From Ifrita kowaldi (taxonomy: Eukaryota; Chordata; Aves; Passeriformes; Cinclosomatidae): a DNA stretch of 64,000 bases. The stretch lies in assembly GCA_013398055.1 (NCBI GenBank), contig VZRS01007674.1:1130470-1194469 (forward strand). Reading direction: 5' to 3'. The translations under genes and the position numbers were made by a program. The notes under the pieces were generated by a model. It made no database searches, was not told the origin of the DNA, and worked only from the letters and a program-made list of their open reading frames with translations. Shown here piece by piece: positions 34,201 through 46,585 of this stretch. Position 1 is the stretch's first letter. Every line of letters starts with the position of its first letter.

Positions 34201-36391
34201 CACAATTTTAGGCCAGAACTAGAAGAGCCCTGCCAAGCTGCCTTAAATCAGATGGATCCTGTCTCCTGGGGCTGAATCAGAACAAGTCTTGTTTCTGGCA
34301 AGGTATAAACTCATTTTTAGATTGTCTTTCCATACTCTTCACCATTTTGCCAGCACAACTAGTAGGTTGCATAGCAACCTGCCCAAGTTTAATTCTTACT
34401 GGGAAAATCCAGACCAAAGTGGAAGTGGTACCAGTCAAATAACAAAGTTCTTTATGCTTGGGTTACAATGATGTGTTACACAAACATTCAAAGTTAGGGT
34501 GAAGAGCAGCAGGAGAAAAAAGAAACAAACACCAAACCACCTAACCAAGACACCTGGCAGAGTTTCTGTCCATTTTTACAGATTTTGACAGGAAATACCT
34601 ACAGATTCTTCCCCTCTCAAGATTCCTTCCATATTTCATCTATCCCTGTCAGAAAGATCAAGAAGCAGAGAGAAATTTCTTTGTAATAGGCCACTTCTCT
34701 GCAGCTCCAGACACAACTTGTGCAAGATGCCAATGAAAGTGCTAACGGTGAATTTGTGCCACTATATGTGACCCATTGTGATGCTCTTTTAGGACAGGAA
34801 AGTTGATGGGATGCAGTGTACAGACTAAACTATAGAGCAATTATAATAAAATTGTCCTTTGACCATCTGAGGTATCCACACAGATCTGTGTTGTATACCA
34901 GCCTGGCGAGCTCATCTGCAGAGACAATATAACCTAGAGGCTGCAAGACGGGTCACATCACTGGAGTTTAGGTCTCCCCCATGTTTCCTGTGATGAGATC
35001 AGAGCATTTAGTAAAAGCACTGTTTACATATGGTAGACTCACAATCTACCACCTACCAAACACTGTTACAATGACCAAAAGGTTTGGGGTTTTGTTTGTT
35101 TTTTAATTTAAAAGAGTTACAGAATTTTTCACTGAGTACCACATACTTTAAAGACCCAAGAGGCTGATTTGACTCTCCCTACAAGGACAAACATGCTTTG
35201 CCTGAATCGGGTTCTACCACCTTGTGCTAATTTGTTTTGTTTTTCAGACTTGATTTGCTCTGCTGGAGCAAAAATAAGGAGTACAAGAGTGATATGAAAA
35301 ATCTATTTTTGCTTAAGAGTGCAGAGTGAGCAAGAACTAATCTTGTACAATTAGGATCAAAAGTTCCTCACAGTCATTTTATAATGGTACAAAGATCCTT
35401 GGAGATTTAATGTTATATTTTGTATATAATACCATTTACAATTTCTGATTTTGATCTAAGTCCTTTTGATTTACTCACAGCACTAGTTACAGTACACCCA
35501 ATCCTGTGACTGAAGCCAAATATTATAGTCCGTTGGCTGGAGTTTCACCTGAGTAATACATGGAAGGTGCAGAAGACAATGTAGAAGTAACAGCGTATTT
35601 GCTATAATTTTTTCACAAAAAAAGTATAATTCATGGTCAGATACACTGGAATAAATCTTGTGTATTACATTTCTTAGATTCTCTCTGAAACCACCTTTAT
35701 CTCATACAAGGTCAGTTATCTGTTTTAAGATAAAGCAGCATTTTTTGGCAGCGATGGCACTAACATCTATAAGCAACTTCAGAGCTGTGTTTGTGGAGAG
35801 CAGTTGGGTTCCATGAGCCAGAAGAGTCCATTGGATCTGGCAGTTTGAATGGCCAGGGAGCATCATCTTATCACTACATATTTTATTTTTGTAGAATTTA
35901 GAACAAGCTGTATTATCACTTGCAACAGCTCCATTTTTAGAATAGCAAAATGGTCCTTTATTTGTAGCTATTTGTATCATTTTGGTTACCAATCAAATGT
36001 GATTTACTCTATTAATCCTTAATTAATAAAATTTTCTTAGAAATTAACTATGGGATTTTAATTTCAATACTGTAATAAAAGGTTTGAAATCTATTTTATG
36101 AGTTGCAGAAGAGGAATTGGGCAAAGAAAAAAAGAAAGGTGTGGTTCTCATTTTATCTGCTGCAATTGTTATATCTGCTCAAAGTAAATTTAGGGTAATG
36201 GCATTTTAATTCAATGGCCAGCTAGGGGTAAGAAAAATTCTGGGGCATTTCTATTTCAATTGATCTTAAAGGAGTCCATTTGGTTTGAAATAAAATATAC
36301 TAATCTCAGGTAATCTAATCTTGAGAAGTTGTCAACTTTAGAACAAAAATAAAGTACATACTGTTTCTGAATCTTTAAATGACACTCCATC

Positions 36392-36482
36392 TCTCCCCAC
36401 CCCCTCAAAAACCAGCCAACCAAACAAAACAACAACAAAAAAGCCCACCCCTCCCCAGAACACAGGAGGAAACCCAACCCCA
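36392..36482 (-). repeat. A/C-rich low-complexity tract
   Basis: C-runs (CCCCACCCCC, CCCACCCCTCCCC, CCCAACCCC) alternate with CAAACAAAACAACAAC. On the minus strand this is T/G-rich with G-tracts, so it is the same class of tract as at 329-391 and 28212-28285. Confidence 0.6.
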
Positions 36483-39400
36483 CTCTAGAATTTCTGGGAT
36501 AAAACCATTGTGCAGAAACACATGCACAATTTCTTAGAGGTCTCTTCCTCCTTGTGCAGATTAAACTATTCACTGAATTTAAGCCAAGCTTGTATCATTT
36601 GTGTTCCATGGGAACTGACTGCCTTGACAGAAGGGTTTTAAGAAAACAAAATAAAACTAAATTCATCTGGCTCTTAGTATAAATGGCGTGATGGTGTTCT
36701 AACAAGCACATTTACCTTTCATTGGGCTTAATTACTAAGAGTGAACACACTAGAATGGAGCGTACAAAACAAAAAAAAAGGGAGATCAGGATAGAGACTA
36801 ATTTTAAGGCCAACTAAGCATAACGAAGACTGAAAAAAAAAGTATGGAGGAAAAAATTTGTGTGAGGTTTTACAGTTAACTATTACAGATTTTAATAAAA
36901 TTAGACCAGTACACGACATGAAATCCTGAGTCTGTTTCATAAAAGCAAAACTGGAAACGGCATCCAAAGAACAGGATTGATATATGTTATGACACTGGAT
37001 TTCCCTGCAATGTTTCCCTAGAGTGTCCAAACCACTATGCAAAGTTAATATCCAGATAGTTTTAATTCTCACCATTGTATGAGGGCTTATTACATTTCCA
37101 AGGGAGATATTGGTCTAGGAGTGGACAGCAGAAGGCAGACCTTCCATTACAGAGCATTAAGAGCTGTGCCTGAGCAAAGCTTACTCCTCTCAGAAGGCAA
37201 TAAGAGTAGTGAGACATCTCAGTAAAGAGGGTTGGTTGTTTACAAATGTTTCTCAGACAAACATATGCTAAGAACATAGACATTAAGAAGAAGAGGTCTG
37301 GGGATGAACACTTGAAAATTATTTAATTTCTACCATTTAGTGGAATTTTGATGATGCAGAACACTCCAGAGTTTAATAACACAACATAAAGCAGTGTTTT
37401 CTGTCTGGTGCTTAAAACTCAATTATTAATTAAAGTGGCTATACTGCTTCTTCTAGTTGGAATGATTTGAAAACAATTTCTGATTCATTGACCTTTGTGT
37501 TTAACCCCGGATATTGAATTTGGATGGTGCAATGTTTCATGTAATTTTATTTTTCTTTTCCTTGATGATGACCTGTCCTTCTCCTATCCAAAAATATAGA
37601 AAACTTAGGATAATCATATCTTCAAAATATCTTGATTTGAATTTGATAAATGTCCAATATTGGTTCAGCCTAAGATTATGCCAAGACTGACCACCACTTT
37701 GAAAGGAACACAAGGCTTCAGAAGAAAAACCATTTCTGAGCACCCGAAGGAGACATGAGGCTTAAAGAACAAGCAGAAATTACATGCAGGGATGTATGAG
37801 AGGGAAACAAGAATGGCTGGCGAGATGGGATATTCTCCTTGGCTTTCTGCCGTTCAGACATTTTCATTGCTGCAATAGGAGCTTTGCTTAGAATCTGCAA
37901 TATTTTATTTGACTGTGAGTCCTACAGCATCCCTAACCAGCTCTCAGTTTTCTGTCCCAGTGAAGGACTGTGGCCCCTGCTGGAATACTGACACTTGCAG
38001 CTCAGCTTTGCACAGGGAACAGTGAGCACTCAGCACTTGGCGGGGTTACAGCATGGTGCCCATCACAATTACTTTGCCCAAGGCTGACCTCAGGAATTTA
38101 TCTTGTTACTGAAACATGGAAGGAGGAGAGGAAATAAGCTCAGTGCCTCTTTGAAAAGGCAGAATGCAAAAGTTAAGGACCATCTGTGGAAGAAAGGCCT
38201 TTGAATAACAGTGCTTTGATCTTCAAACAGTATGACTGGATTTGTTTCAACACATAGTCATATGGATGTTGATTACCTGTCTTAGGATCTCACTGGGCAC
38301 AGTGGCGAGTTTTCCCAGGATTATTTTTGTCGAAATCAAGTCCATGTTATATATTTGAATAAATCTCTATTAAGTAGCCCCTTAGGAGTGGGTATTTCCA
38401 GCTAAAACTGAGGGGACACTCCACGTTCATGGGCAGCGTCAAAGGATGCGGGCAAGACTAAAGATAAACTTCTCTGTGTGCTGCAGAACTGTTCACACCT
38501 GCTCTCCTGTGGTAGTCACACTTGGTCTGTCAAACCTCCTCCCTTCCCTTCAAGGTAACACTTGTCCTGGATCCTCTTTAATATTTTTATCAGGTAATAG
38601 ACAACGTAGAAATAATCTGGAGCTACCGGCAGTCTGACAGACAAGATTACAGGTGACAATTTAGCCCCAACACGTCACAAACAGCAGGTGCATTCTGCTG
38701 CTTTTTCTGACACTAAGAAATCTCTCAGCTTCCCACTCTGTCAAGGCATCAGTTTAAAGATGTTTCCAGAAATTTAATTTTCTATATTGTGAAGGAGATC
38801 AACAAACACATTTAAATCATTATCAGAGAGGGATCTACGGACAGAGAGTAGATTCAATCACATATTGCATAACTGACCTCTAAGTTTCAGTAAACTTTAT
38901 TCCTCAATATGTAAAATAGAGCTGAAGATGAGTCCTTTGACCAAAGTGGAGGGAAGCAATTTCAGTGTGTCACTACTACCCTGCAGGAGTGAAAAGATAA
39001 CTTGGGATGGTCCACAGGACCCAAACACCATGGCCAAGTTGGTTTGAGATCATGACTGACCTCTTTGAGGTGCTCTGACTGCATCACAACCCTCATCTGT
39101 CAGAGCACTGTGATTCAGCTGTGTCTGCCACCAGGCACAGCAGCACTACAAGGTCTACATTCTTCTTTAAAAATGAGGCATTGTAGTCAATCTGAAATTC
39201 TATACTGCACTGAAAATGTGCATTTCTGATAACAATATCAATCACATATCTGAAAGAAAAAACCCTACAAACCTGAAAATTAGTATTTGCCCCAGGTAAA
39301 TATGGAAATCCTGGCTAGCAAGCAGTAGAAAAAGGGAGGAAGAAATTAACTTTTCCATAAATTCCTTTCTGGTAAGCCCCATCTTTGTAAGCAAAGGTAC

Positions 39401-42400
39401 AAGGAGGTGCACAATTCATTAAGACGTGTAGCAATTTAATGGCACATAACTGTCAGAACATTGGAAAACCCTACTCACTGCCTGCTACTACACCTGGACC
39501 ACTGTCATCAGCAACTAATATTGAAAATAGTCATGGTGCAGTAAAATGCTGTTTAATGAGCCACTTAATCAGGACAAGTGATATGAACAAATGCTGCAAG
39601 CTGCATCCAAATTTGTGGGTCATCAAGGAGTTTTTGTGATCAATAAAATAATAAAAAGATTTAGCAAATTGCCATCATGCCTTAGGCATATCCTACCACA
39701 CAGAATTCACCATGTGTCAGGCAGCACCATTCCCTAGCAACATCAAGCGTTATTATTAGCATCCTAAGACCTAAGGTTATTAGTGAGCTGTGAACTCACA
39801 ATACTCAGAAGATAAAAACCTCTGATACTTTTATTGCTCTCATTGACCAGCTGGTGTTTTAATCATAATGTTGTCTCATTACAAATCATTACATTAATTC
39901 TGTGTATGATTAGAATCCACAAAGCCTGTTGCACATTGTCTTTGAAAAAAGAAAAGGTCAGCTTCTCAGAGTACTTCTGGGTTTATGTTAAAGCCTTTTT
40001 AGAGGGAAGGCTAAAAAGCAATAGTGGTACATAAAAGGGTTTTCCCCTAAGGTGGAAACAAAGCCTGAGAAAACAAAGGTCTAAGCTATTAATGTGGGCT
40101 GTACACTTAAACTGGCTTTATGCAGTTGCAGGTGGAGGGTAGGCAGAATGTCTAAGTTTTAGCTTTAGCCACCAGGCTCTGAGTTCACAGCTCAGTGAAG
40201 CATTTTTGCCCCATTTCCCCCAAAGCAGCACTGTCTCAGCCCCATTCTCAGCAACGCTTCATGCTTGGCTAGTATTTACTATGTTGGACCCACACACCCA
40301 CTAGGAAGCTTTTAGAAGTTCATTAATTATATTTTTTAAAAAGTAAGAGCTGTAGAATAAAATCCTCCAAGTTCTGGAAAAACAGTTGGGAACTGCACCC
40401 ATCTGCTCCACAAGCACATGGGGCAAGGGGGCACCTTCACCTTGTGCTCTCTGTTTTGCTGTGTCAGATGCAATGTGGAGGGACTGGGAATCAATACTGC
40501 AAAGGCCTTGTGCCTCTCCCTCTTCAAAAGGAAGCACCACAGCTTCTTCCTAAAACTCTGGACATAACCATGAGGCAAATAAGGGTGCCAACAAGCCTCA
40601 GGTCAGGCAGGCAAAGGAGGTAACTTTAACTCACCCCATCTCAGAACTTTTTGCTTTGAGAGATCAGTGAGTGCATGATGAGTCTCAGCCCTGCCATCCC
40701 ACCACCTGTGCATGGTCCTGCTCCAGTGACAGGCAGTAGCTGGCAGACTGACACATGGCTAGGCTCAGAAATTCACCCAAAATCCCCCTTGTTAGCCTAG
40801 ATCGATTAGCTGGAATACTGCATCACAGTTTTGCCAGAGCCCTGCCAATACAATCTCACCAAACAGTATGGATGGTATTTGTTTGCATTAAGAGACATTC
40901 TGAATCTTACCAGCCCAAACCACAGCATTTCTCACTACCAAGTCTTCCTCTCCACTCCTGATGTTTAATACTTTCATTTTATATTCTTGAGGTAGCAAAA
41001 GTATTCAGAGTGAGATTTAGTTAGTTTTGCAGTTTTTCTTTCAAAGACTCGAATTCACAGAGTCTGCAGTATGTGGTTCATTGTCAATCCCTCAACACAA
41101 ACTACAGGGTTATAAATTTCCCTGCAAATGGGGAATGTTGTCCCCTGGGACCGAGAGAGTTCCTAGAGCCAGGGAAACAAGGTGGTCTCAGTGCAATTCA
41201 GACTAATCCTGTGTTTGCAAATCATCTGAAAAAGAAGGTTCTGGCTCACCCTCAATACCAGCCTCATCCTCACGTCCCTTGCTCTCTGCCATTGAGCCTT
41301 TAGCAGAAATCTTCTGGGGATGTTTCTAAATTAGCTCACCAGTCAACCTCCTATTCAGCGTGCAGCAGCAACTTTCCAATTAGCAGCTATTCTTCCACTG
41401 TAGTCTGTACTCTACGAGTCATTATTCTAAATTTACCTACAAATTGAACAGCCCTCTTTCCATCTGTAATCAGGCCAGGTACCAAACATGTTCTAAATCT
41501 TCCCTCACCTGATTACATTACTGCTTATTAATTCTCTTCTTTATTGTTGTTATCGTTCCAGCTTCACAGCACTGGATTGATGTCGACTATTGACACAAAA
41601 CAACTTCAGCTGTACAACTCAACCCCTGTATGTCTAGTCTACACTACCAGTGAAATAGGCACATTTATGTTCACATTTGTTTGTAATGCTTAGTCATGTT
41701 CACAAAAGTGTCATGTACCACTATGTGAGAACATCTGCAGAGAGGATTGTACAAATATTTACAGATGAATTGCTGTTCTTAATCACGTTTTCATTTGTAT
41801 TTTTCTAGCTGGAACATGACAAATTTCTGTCTGAGGCTGCATTTAAGAAATAGGAGCACCAGATATTTAAGACGAGAACTAAAGACAAAAGAAGAAAACA
41901 TGCCTTCTTCTCACAAGAAAATATTGAAATGACAAAATGCCCTACAAAGTCCAAAAATATTCCACCATGAAATATGGTTTGAAAAATGAAAAGAGACAGG
42001 CACCCTGTGTAGTAAATCTCTTGACTATGTGATGAAAACATCTAATTTCTGAAGTTTAAAGAAACTCTACCTTGGAACATAAGAAATATTCATATCCAAG
42101 ACCAACAGAATCTAGACCTGCAGCCAACCTGGTTTTCTCTTACTTAGTCCACTTCTTTTTTGTTTTAAGACACCTTGCACACCCCCTTCGTGAACAGTTT
42201 GTGACTCCCCTTACTTCTCATGTTTCTGCACCAGAGCAAGCCCTGTGTGAGCTTGGGCACATGGATATAGTCAGAACTTCCACATCCAGGAGCTCCATTG
42301 GCTTTGGACACATCTTTCCCTCATGGCATCTCCATACTACCCTTCCTATGTAGACAGCAAGGGTGCAAAAAAATCCAAACTCAATGACGAAAGGCAGCAT

Positions 42401-43779
42401 GAGCTACACAGTTACCCCAGTTAACACCACTCTGTGGGTTCACCTCACCTCACCAAGCATTCTTCTCTCCCTCATATTCTGTTTAAGTTTTGAATTTTGA
42501 ATCTAAGTCTGGGGTTCAGCAGAGCCCTATCACCTGCACAAAGTCACCTCATGGAACAGAAGGCAGGCCCTTGCTGTGTCCCTTGCCCAGCTGCCCCTGG
42601 ACTACAGTGCCTGGCCACCTGCAGATCACGAAAGGAAACCAAACTGAACCCTTTCAGGTTGCAATAATTTAATCTTCCCTTCCCAGAAGATGATTTTAGC
42701 AAGCAGGAAAACACTCTTTGTCTATGTACCATTCTCAAGGGCATGAAAACCCCTTTATGAAAGTGTAATTTTTCTTTCTGAGAGCTAATTAACACTGAGA
42801 ACAGACACTGTAACACTGAGGTTTCCTCTGGCTGACAATTTTAAATACTGTTTCCTTCAATCTTCACGGACTTCAAATTGAACACTTGCTTACACTTCCA
42901 GTGAAATACCATTATTTAATCTGCATTAAAATGCTTCTTCTGGTTGCTGTATTAAAATTCCCAGCTCTTGTACTCTCAACTATATAATGTATTGGGGCCT
43001 TTATCTTTACACTAACCATGTCAGGAGCAATCTGTGGACATCCTAATCTTTCCCTTTCTAATACCATAATCTCCTGATCATTAATCAAAAGAGAAGAAAG
43101 AGAGAAAGACTTGCAAAGCTGTTCTGTGTTTCCTGTTCCATGTAAGCAGTTGCTAAGCCACTTGGCAAAACTATTAAGCAGCCAAGCTTTTCTGTTTTAT
43201 TTGATGTTTTCTTTTAATTGTGCTCCCTCTTATCTTCCTCTGTTGCTTTATTGTGCATCACAAGCTTCTTCACCTCCTAGATTAGATTCATAGTTCTTTA
43301 TTACTCCTTGGCATAGCTTCCAACGCCTTACCTCAGCACCCCATTTATGACTGGCATATGATGCTTTATTAAAGTAGACCTGTGTAATGTGAATGCAAAT
43401 GATTCATTTTGTACCACTTCCTAGGATTCTTTTTTTGGGTTTGGAAATGAGAGCAGATTAGAGGAAGTCTCATTATACCAAATGGGACACTTACACAAAT
43501 CAACCTTATCTAACATTGAAGTGAGCCTTGTTCAGACAGTGAAGCTATGTGACTATGTGACATCCAGAGGTCCCTTCCAATGTACAGTTTTCTGTGACTC
43601 TAATTCCAAATCTACTCTTGTTTTGGCTCAATCTTATGCCTTAACACTAAGTCTTTCTTACGCTACATGCATGAAATCTTAATAGGAGTATATTGTTGAA
43701 GGACTACATTCACAACACAGCAATTCGTGTTCAAATTTTCCCTGCCTGCAACCTCATCCTGTTCTCTTCTGTTCCACAG

Positions 43780-43896
43780 AAATGCTTGAAATATCTGCCA
43801 GAGATTACTCAGTGGCTTGCTTTCCATTGCTTGATGCACTTTCACTTTGCACAGAGTGCACATCAGGAGCTGAGACGGAGGTTTACCTCCTCCCAG
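43780..43896 (+). other. Exon-like block, 39 codons, unknown
   Basis: Preceded by a strong pyrimidine tract and acceptor (ctgttctcttctgttccacag) and followed by a near-consensus donor (CCCAG|gtgagt). It is 117 bp, divisible by three, and open in two frames; frame 1 gives KCLKYLPEITQWLAFHC at its start. No protein family is recognised. It could be an exon of a non-coding RNA or of an unknown gene, or a chance arrangement of splice signals. Confidence 0.2.
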
Positions 43897-44434
43897 GTGA
43901 GTGCTCTCACTGCCACATTGTGTGTCATGTCCTCACCCTCTGGTTTGTTCTTTATCCTCTTTCAGGGGAATACTCTACTCAACTACTTCAGTGTAGTATA
44001 GAACAGATTTCAGGGGAAGAGATAGTGCTGTTACCCTTTGTTTTTAATGAGTTACCTTAACTGTTTCATTTGAATGGTGCATGCACACACGCTACGGTCT
44101 CTGTTTAAAGGGAAGAAATAAGTCAAGAACAACAAATACCTCTCTTCCATGTCTTCCTCCTAGGTCTTCAGAGGAAATCAAGTTATATTCACAGTCCCAG
44201 CAGAACACAGGCTGATCATTTCTCTTGCATGGTTCTAAGCCAGTGAAACAACACTGATAACAAGTCTTAAACCTCATTAATGCACGAAGAATAATGCATG
44301 GGTTATTTGTCACACAAAAATTAGCTATAAAGAATAACTCTGCATGCAAACAGGAAAAGTTGCCACTAATGCAGAGAGGCATTTTGCCATCTACCAGAAC
44401 ATGCCACTTAGGAATAGCAATTTTTTGTATCTAG

Positions 44435-44705
44435 ATGCCTCCTCAAGGTCACTTTCGGGGAGAGACAGAAGCTCACGGCGTTGTGTGTTTCTGTCCTGCT
44501 TACTGGGTCAACTACAAACACCAGCACATCTGGGGAATGAAAGAGATTCTGCAAGCTTGTGGCTTCCACTGCATCATGAAATTCACAGCTTTCAGCAGTT
44601 CAAGAGGAGCTCACAAGAAGGCAAGAGTGACTCCTCTCCACCTCTGCAGATCCCACCCAACACTTATTCCACATCCTTCAGAAGAAGGGCTGCTCTGCAC
44701 ACTGG
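44435..44705 (+). other. Exon-like block with ATG, unknown
   Basis: An acceptor (ttttttgtatctag) is followed immediately by ATG and 90 open codons (start MPPQGHFRGETEAHG), ending at a good donor, CTGG|gtgaga, in phase 1. If it is joined to 46358, the frame continues for 26 more codons (start SEEELVTTITPW) to a stop. No family is recognised, and the region also has other open frames on both strands, which lowers confidence. Confidence 0.2.
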
Positions 44706-44830
44706 GTGAGACAACCATCTCCTTCATATCCTTTGGACACTGCTGCCAAAGCTGGTAAATGAGGTTGTGATGAGAAATATAGCTATGGCCCAAAAGCTTC
44801 ATAGAAATATCTGAAATAAGTATTAAAAAC

Positions 44831-44849
44831 CCTTTTTTTTTTTTTTTTG
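44831..44849. repeat. Poly(T) run
   Basis: About 19 consecutive T. It could be the antisense A-tail of a decayed retroposed sequence, but nothing recognisable lies on its left side. Confidence 0.7.
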
Positions 44850-46357
44850 GTAGATTAATTTCTTCAGTACAAACAACCAGATGAAGAATTTGAAGGAATG
44901 TGCGAGAACATAAGTGGGAAGCTAATGAGTGAGCAGGGTGGTATTACTATGCCCCAAAGTGAGTGTTATCTCTGCACTATGAAAGAAGCTAAAAATGATA
45001 CCTGTCAACTATGGAACGTTTGCTGTTTGAAGGAATAAGAGATTAAATAGCTTCATAAAATGCCTGAAGAGATGAATAATTATTCAGTGAGGCACCTAGA
45101 CTAGATTAATTACAGCTTGGGAAGAGAAATCATGAAAGGGATATTTCTGTAAGATGGCAGCACTGAAGGAAAGCCTTCATGTTCTAGTAACCAACAGAAT
45201 AATAACGATATAAATAAAATCCATCACAGTAAGAACAACAAAACAATAAAGCAAGCAAACTCCCCCCAAACCTCACATGGCAGGAACCATTACTTCATGA
45301 AGAAGGATCCAAGAACTATTTATCAGTCTCTGGCTTTCTGCTCTAAGCCAGAACACCCAGCTCATATATTTTAGGGGAATTCCCAAAATATTTTTAGTAG
45401 AATATTAAGTATTACCCTTTCCCTTAAAATAGTGAAAAAAAATATTAATAACTATGCAGAATCTGTTACAAAAAGCTTAAATACAGAAACTGTGAAGGGA
45501 AGAACCTCAAGTGACACCAAGGAGAGATGAAGAACACAATTCCCTTGAGATTTTAGAAGAAAAGTATTTTTATTCCTCACTCCCTCCATCATCTCCTTTC
45601 CATAAGGTATAAGATAATGCTTAAAAAAGTGATTTTTTTCTGTTGGGGGAAATCTGTTGTTCATAGCAATATCTCTCTCTGGAGGTATAAAGATTATTTG
45701 GAGAAAATGACACTAATCTCAATTGCAGTGACTGCCAATTGCAGTCAGAGAAGCCCTACGCCACCAAGTATTTTATCAAAGAAAATACCACACACTTCAA
45801 GAACAGAAGATTATCAGACTCCTGTACTTAAAATTAAGCATGCCATTTCCACAAGCTTTTTGGTCTTATACAAGAAATATCAAAACACACCATGATAATT
45901 TCTTTAAGAATAATCTCTAATAATAACACTCTTTTGCTTCTAATGACAATAAATACTAAATTCAAATAGCACCCCAATTTACTGTCAATTTAATTTTTCA
46001 GCTGCATTATATCACACAGCATTAATACCTTAAAGGTAATGAAGTTTTAATACCTTTACTTGTAGAGATAGAAAATTTGCTTTGGCTCACCCAAAAATCC
46101 TTCCCTATGCTCAGTCTGCAGACAAAATTCATCTTTTCAGTTCTCTAAGTCTAGTTGCAGGTGATTAACAAACAGCACGTTTCACTGTGATGCCTTCAGA
46201 ATTGCCTGTATCTGATCCCACATGGATGTTGTGCCCTACCTTAGCAGAATTACATTTAGTTTTAAACTCTCCCTCCTGGGTGAGCACTGGCAGGCCCAGG
46301 TCCTGGGATCCCATCCTGTAGTCGTGTTCCCATGACCGGCTCCTCTTGTTCTTTCAG

Positions 46358-46585
46358 GATCTGAGGAGGAACTGGTCACCACAATCACCCCATGGAAGCT
46401 ACCAAACCCAACTCAGGAGGTCTTCACATACCACTAAAAGTATCCCAGCTCCTCCAGCACTGCTGTTCCTGGAACGGGGAAGGACTTTCAGCAGGGAACC
46501 AAACCAGGAAACACTGCCTGAAGGAGCAAGGGACGAGCAACAGCAGCAGAACCAGCCCCAAGCAGCTAATGAGGACAACACCTAG
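46358..46585 (+). other. Exon-like terminal block, unknown
   Basis: Follows the acceptor 'cctcttgttctttcag'. Read in phase 0 it has 75 open codons, starting DLRRNWSPQSPHG and ending in a Gln/Asn-rich tail (DEQQQQNQPQAANEDNT) before TAG. It could splice from 43780-43896 (which also ends in phase 0) or, in another frame, from 44435-44705. No homology is recognised. It may be the last exon of an unannotated transcript, or chance. Confidence 0.2.

Larger units (their letters stand above)
27493..43779. other. Gene-poor DNA downstream of COX7A2L
   Basis: About 16 kb without a recognisable exon. The longest open frame in the window (28213-28710, +, about 165 codons) lies here but matches no family I know, begins with a non-ATG codon in T/G simple sequence, and is within chance expectation. 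Simple tracts occur at 28022-28065 (polypurine), 28212-28285 (T/G-rich) and 36392-36482 (A/C-rich). In mammals EML4 ends close to COX7A2L in convergent orientation, but no EML4-like coding sequence was seen here on the minus strand. Confidence 0.5.

Noticed and set aside
38430..38640. Possible old sense CR1 fragment ('ctggatcctctttaatattt')
   Set aside because: Only one short segment resembles CR1; the flanks do not follow the CR1 order.
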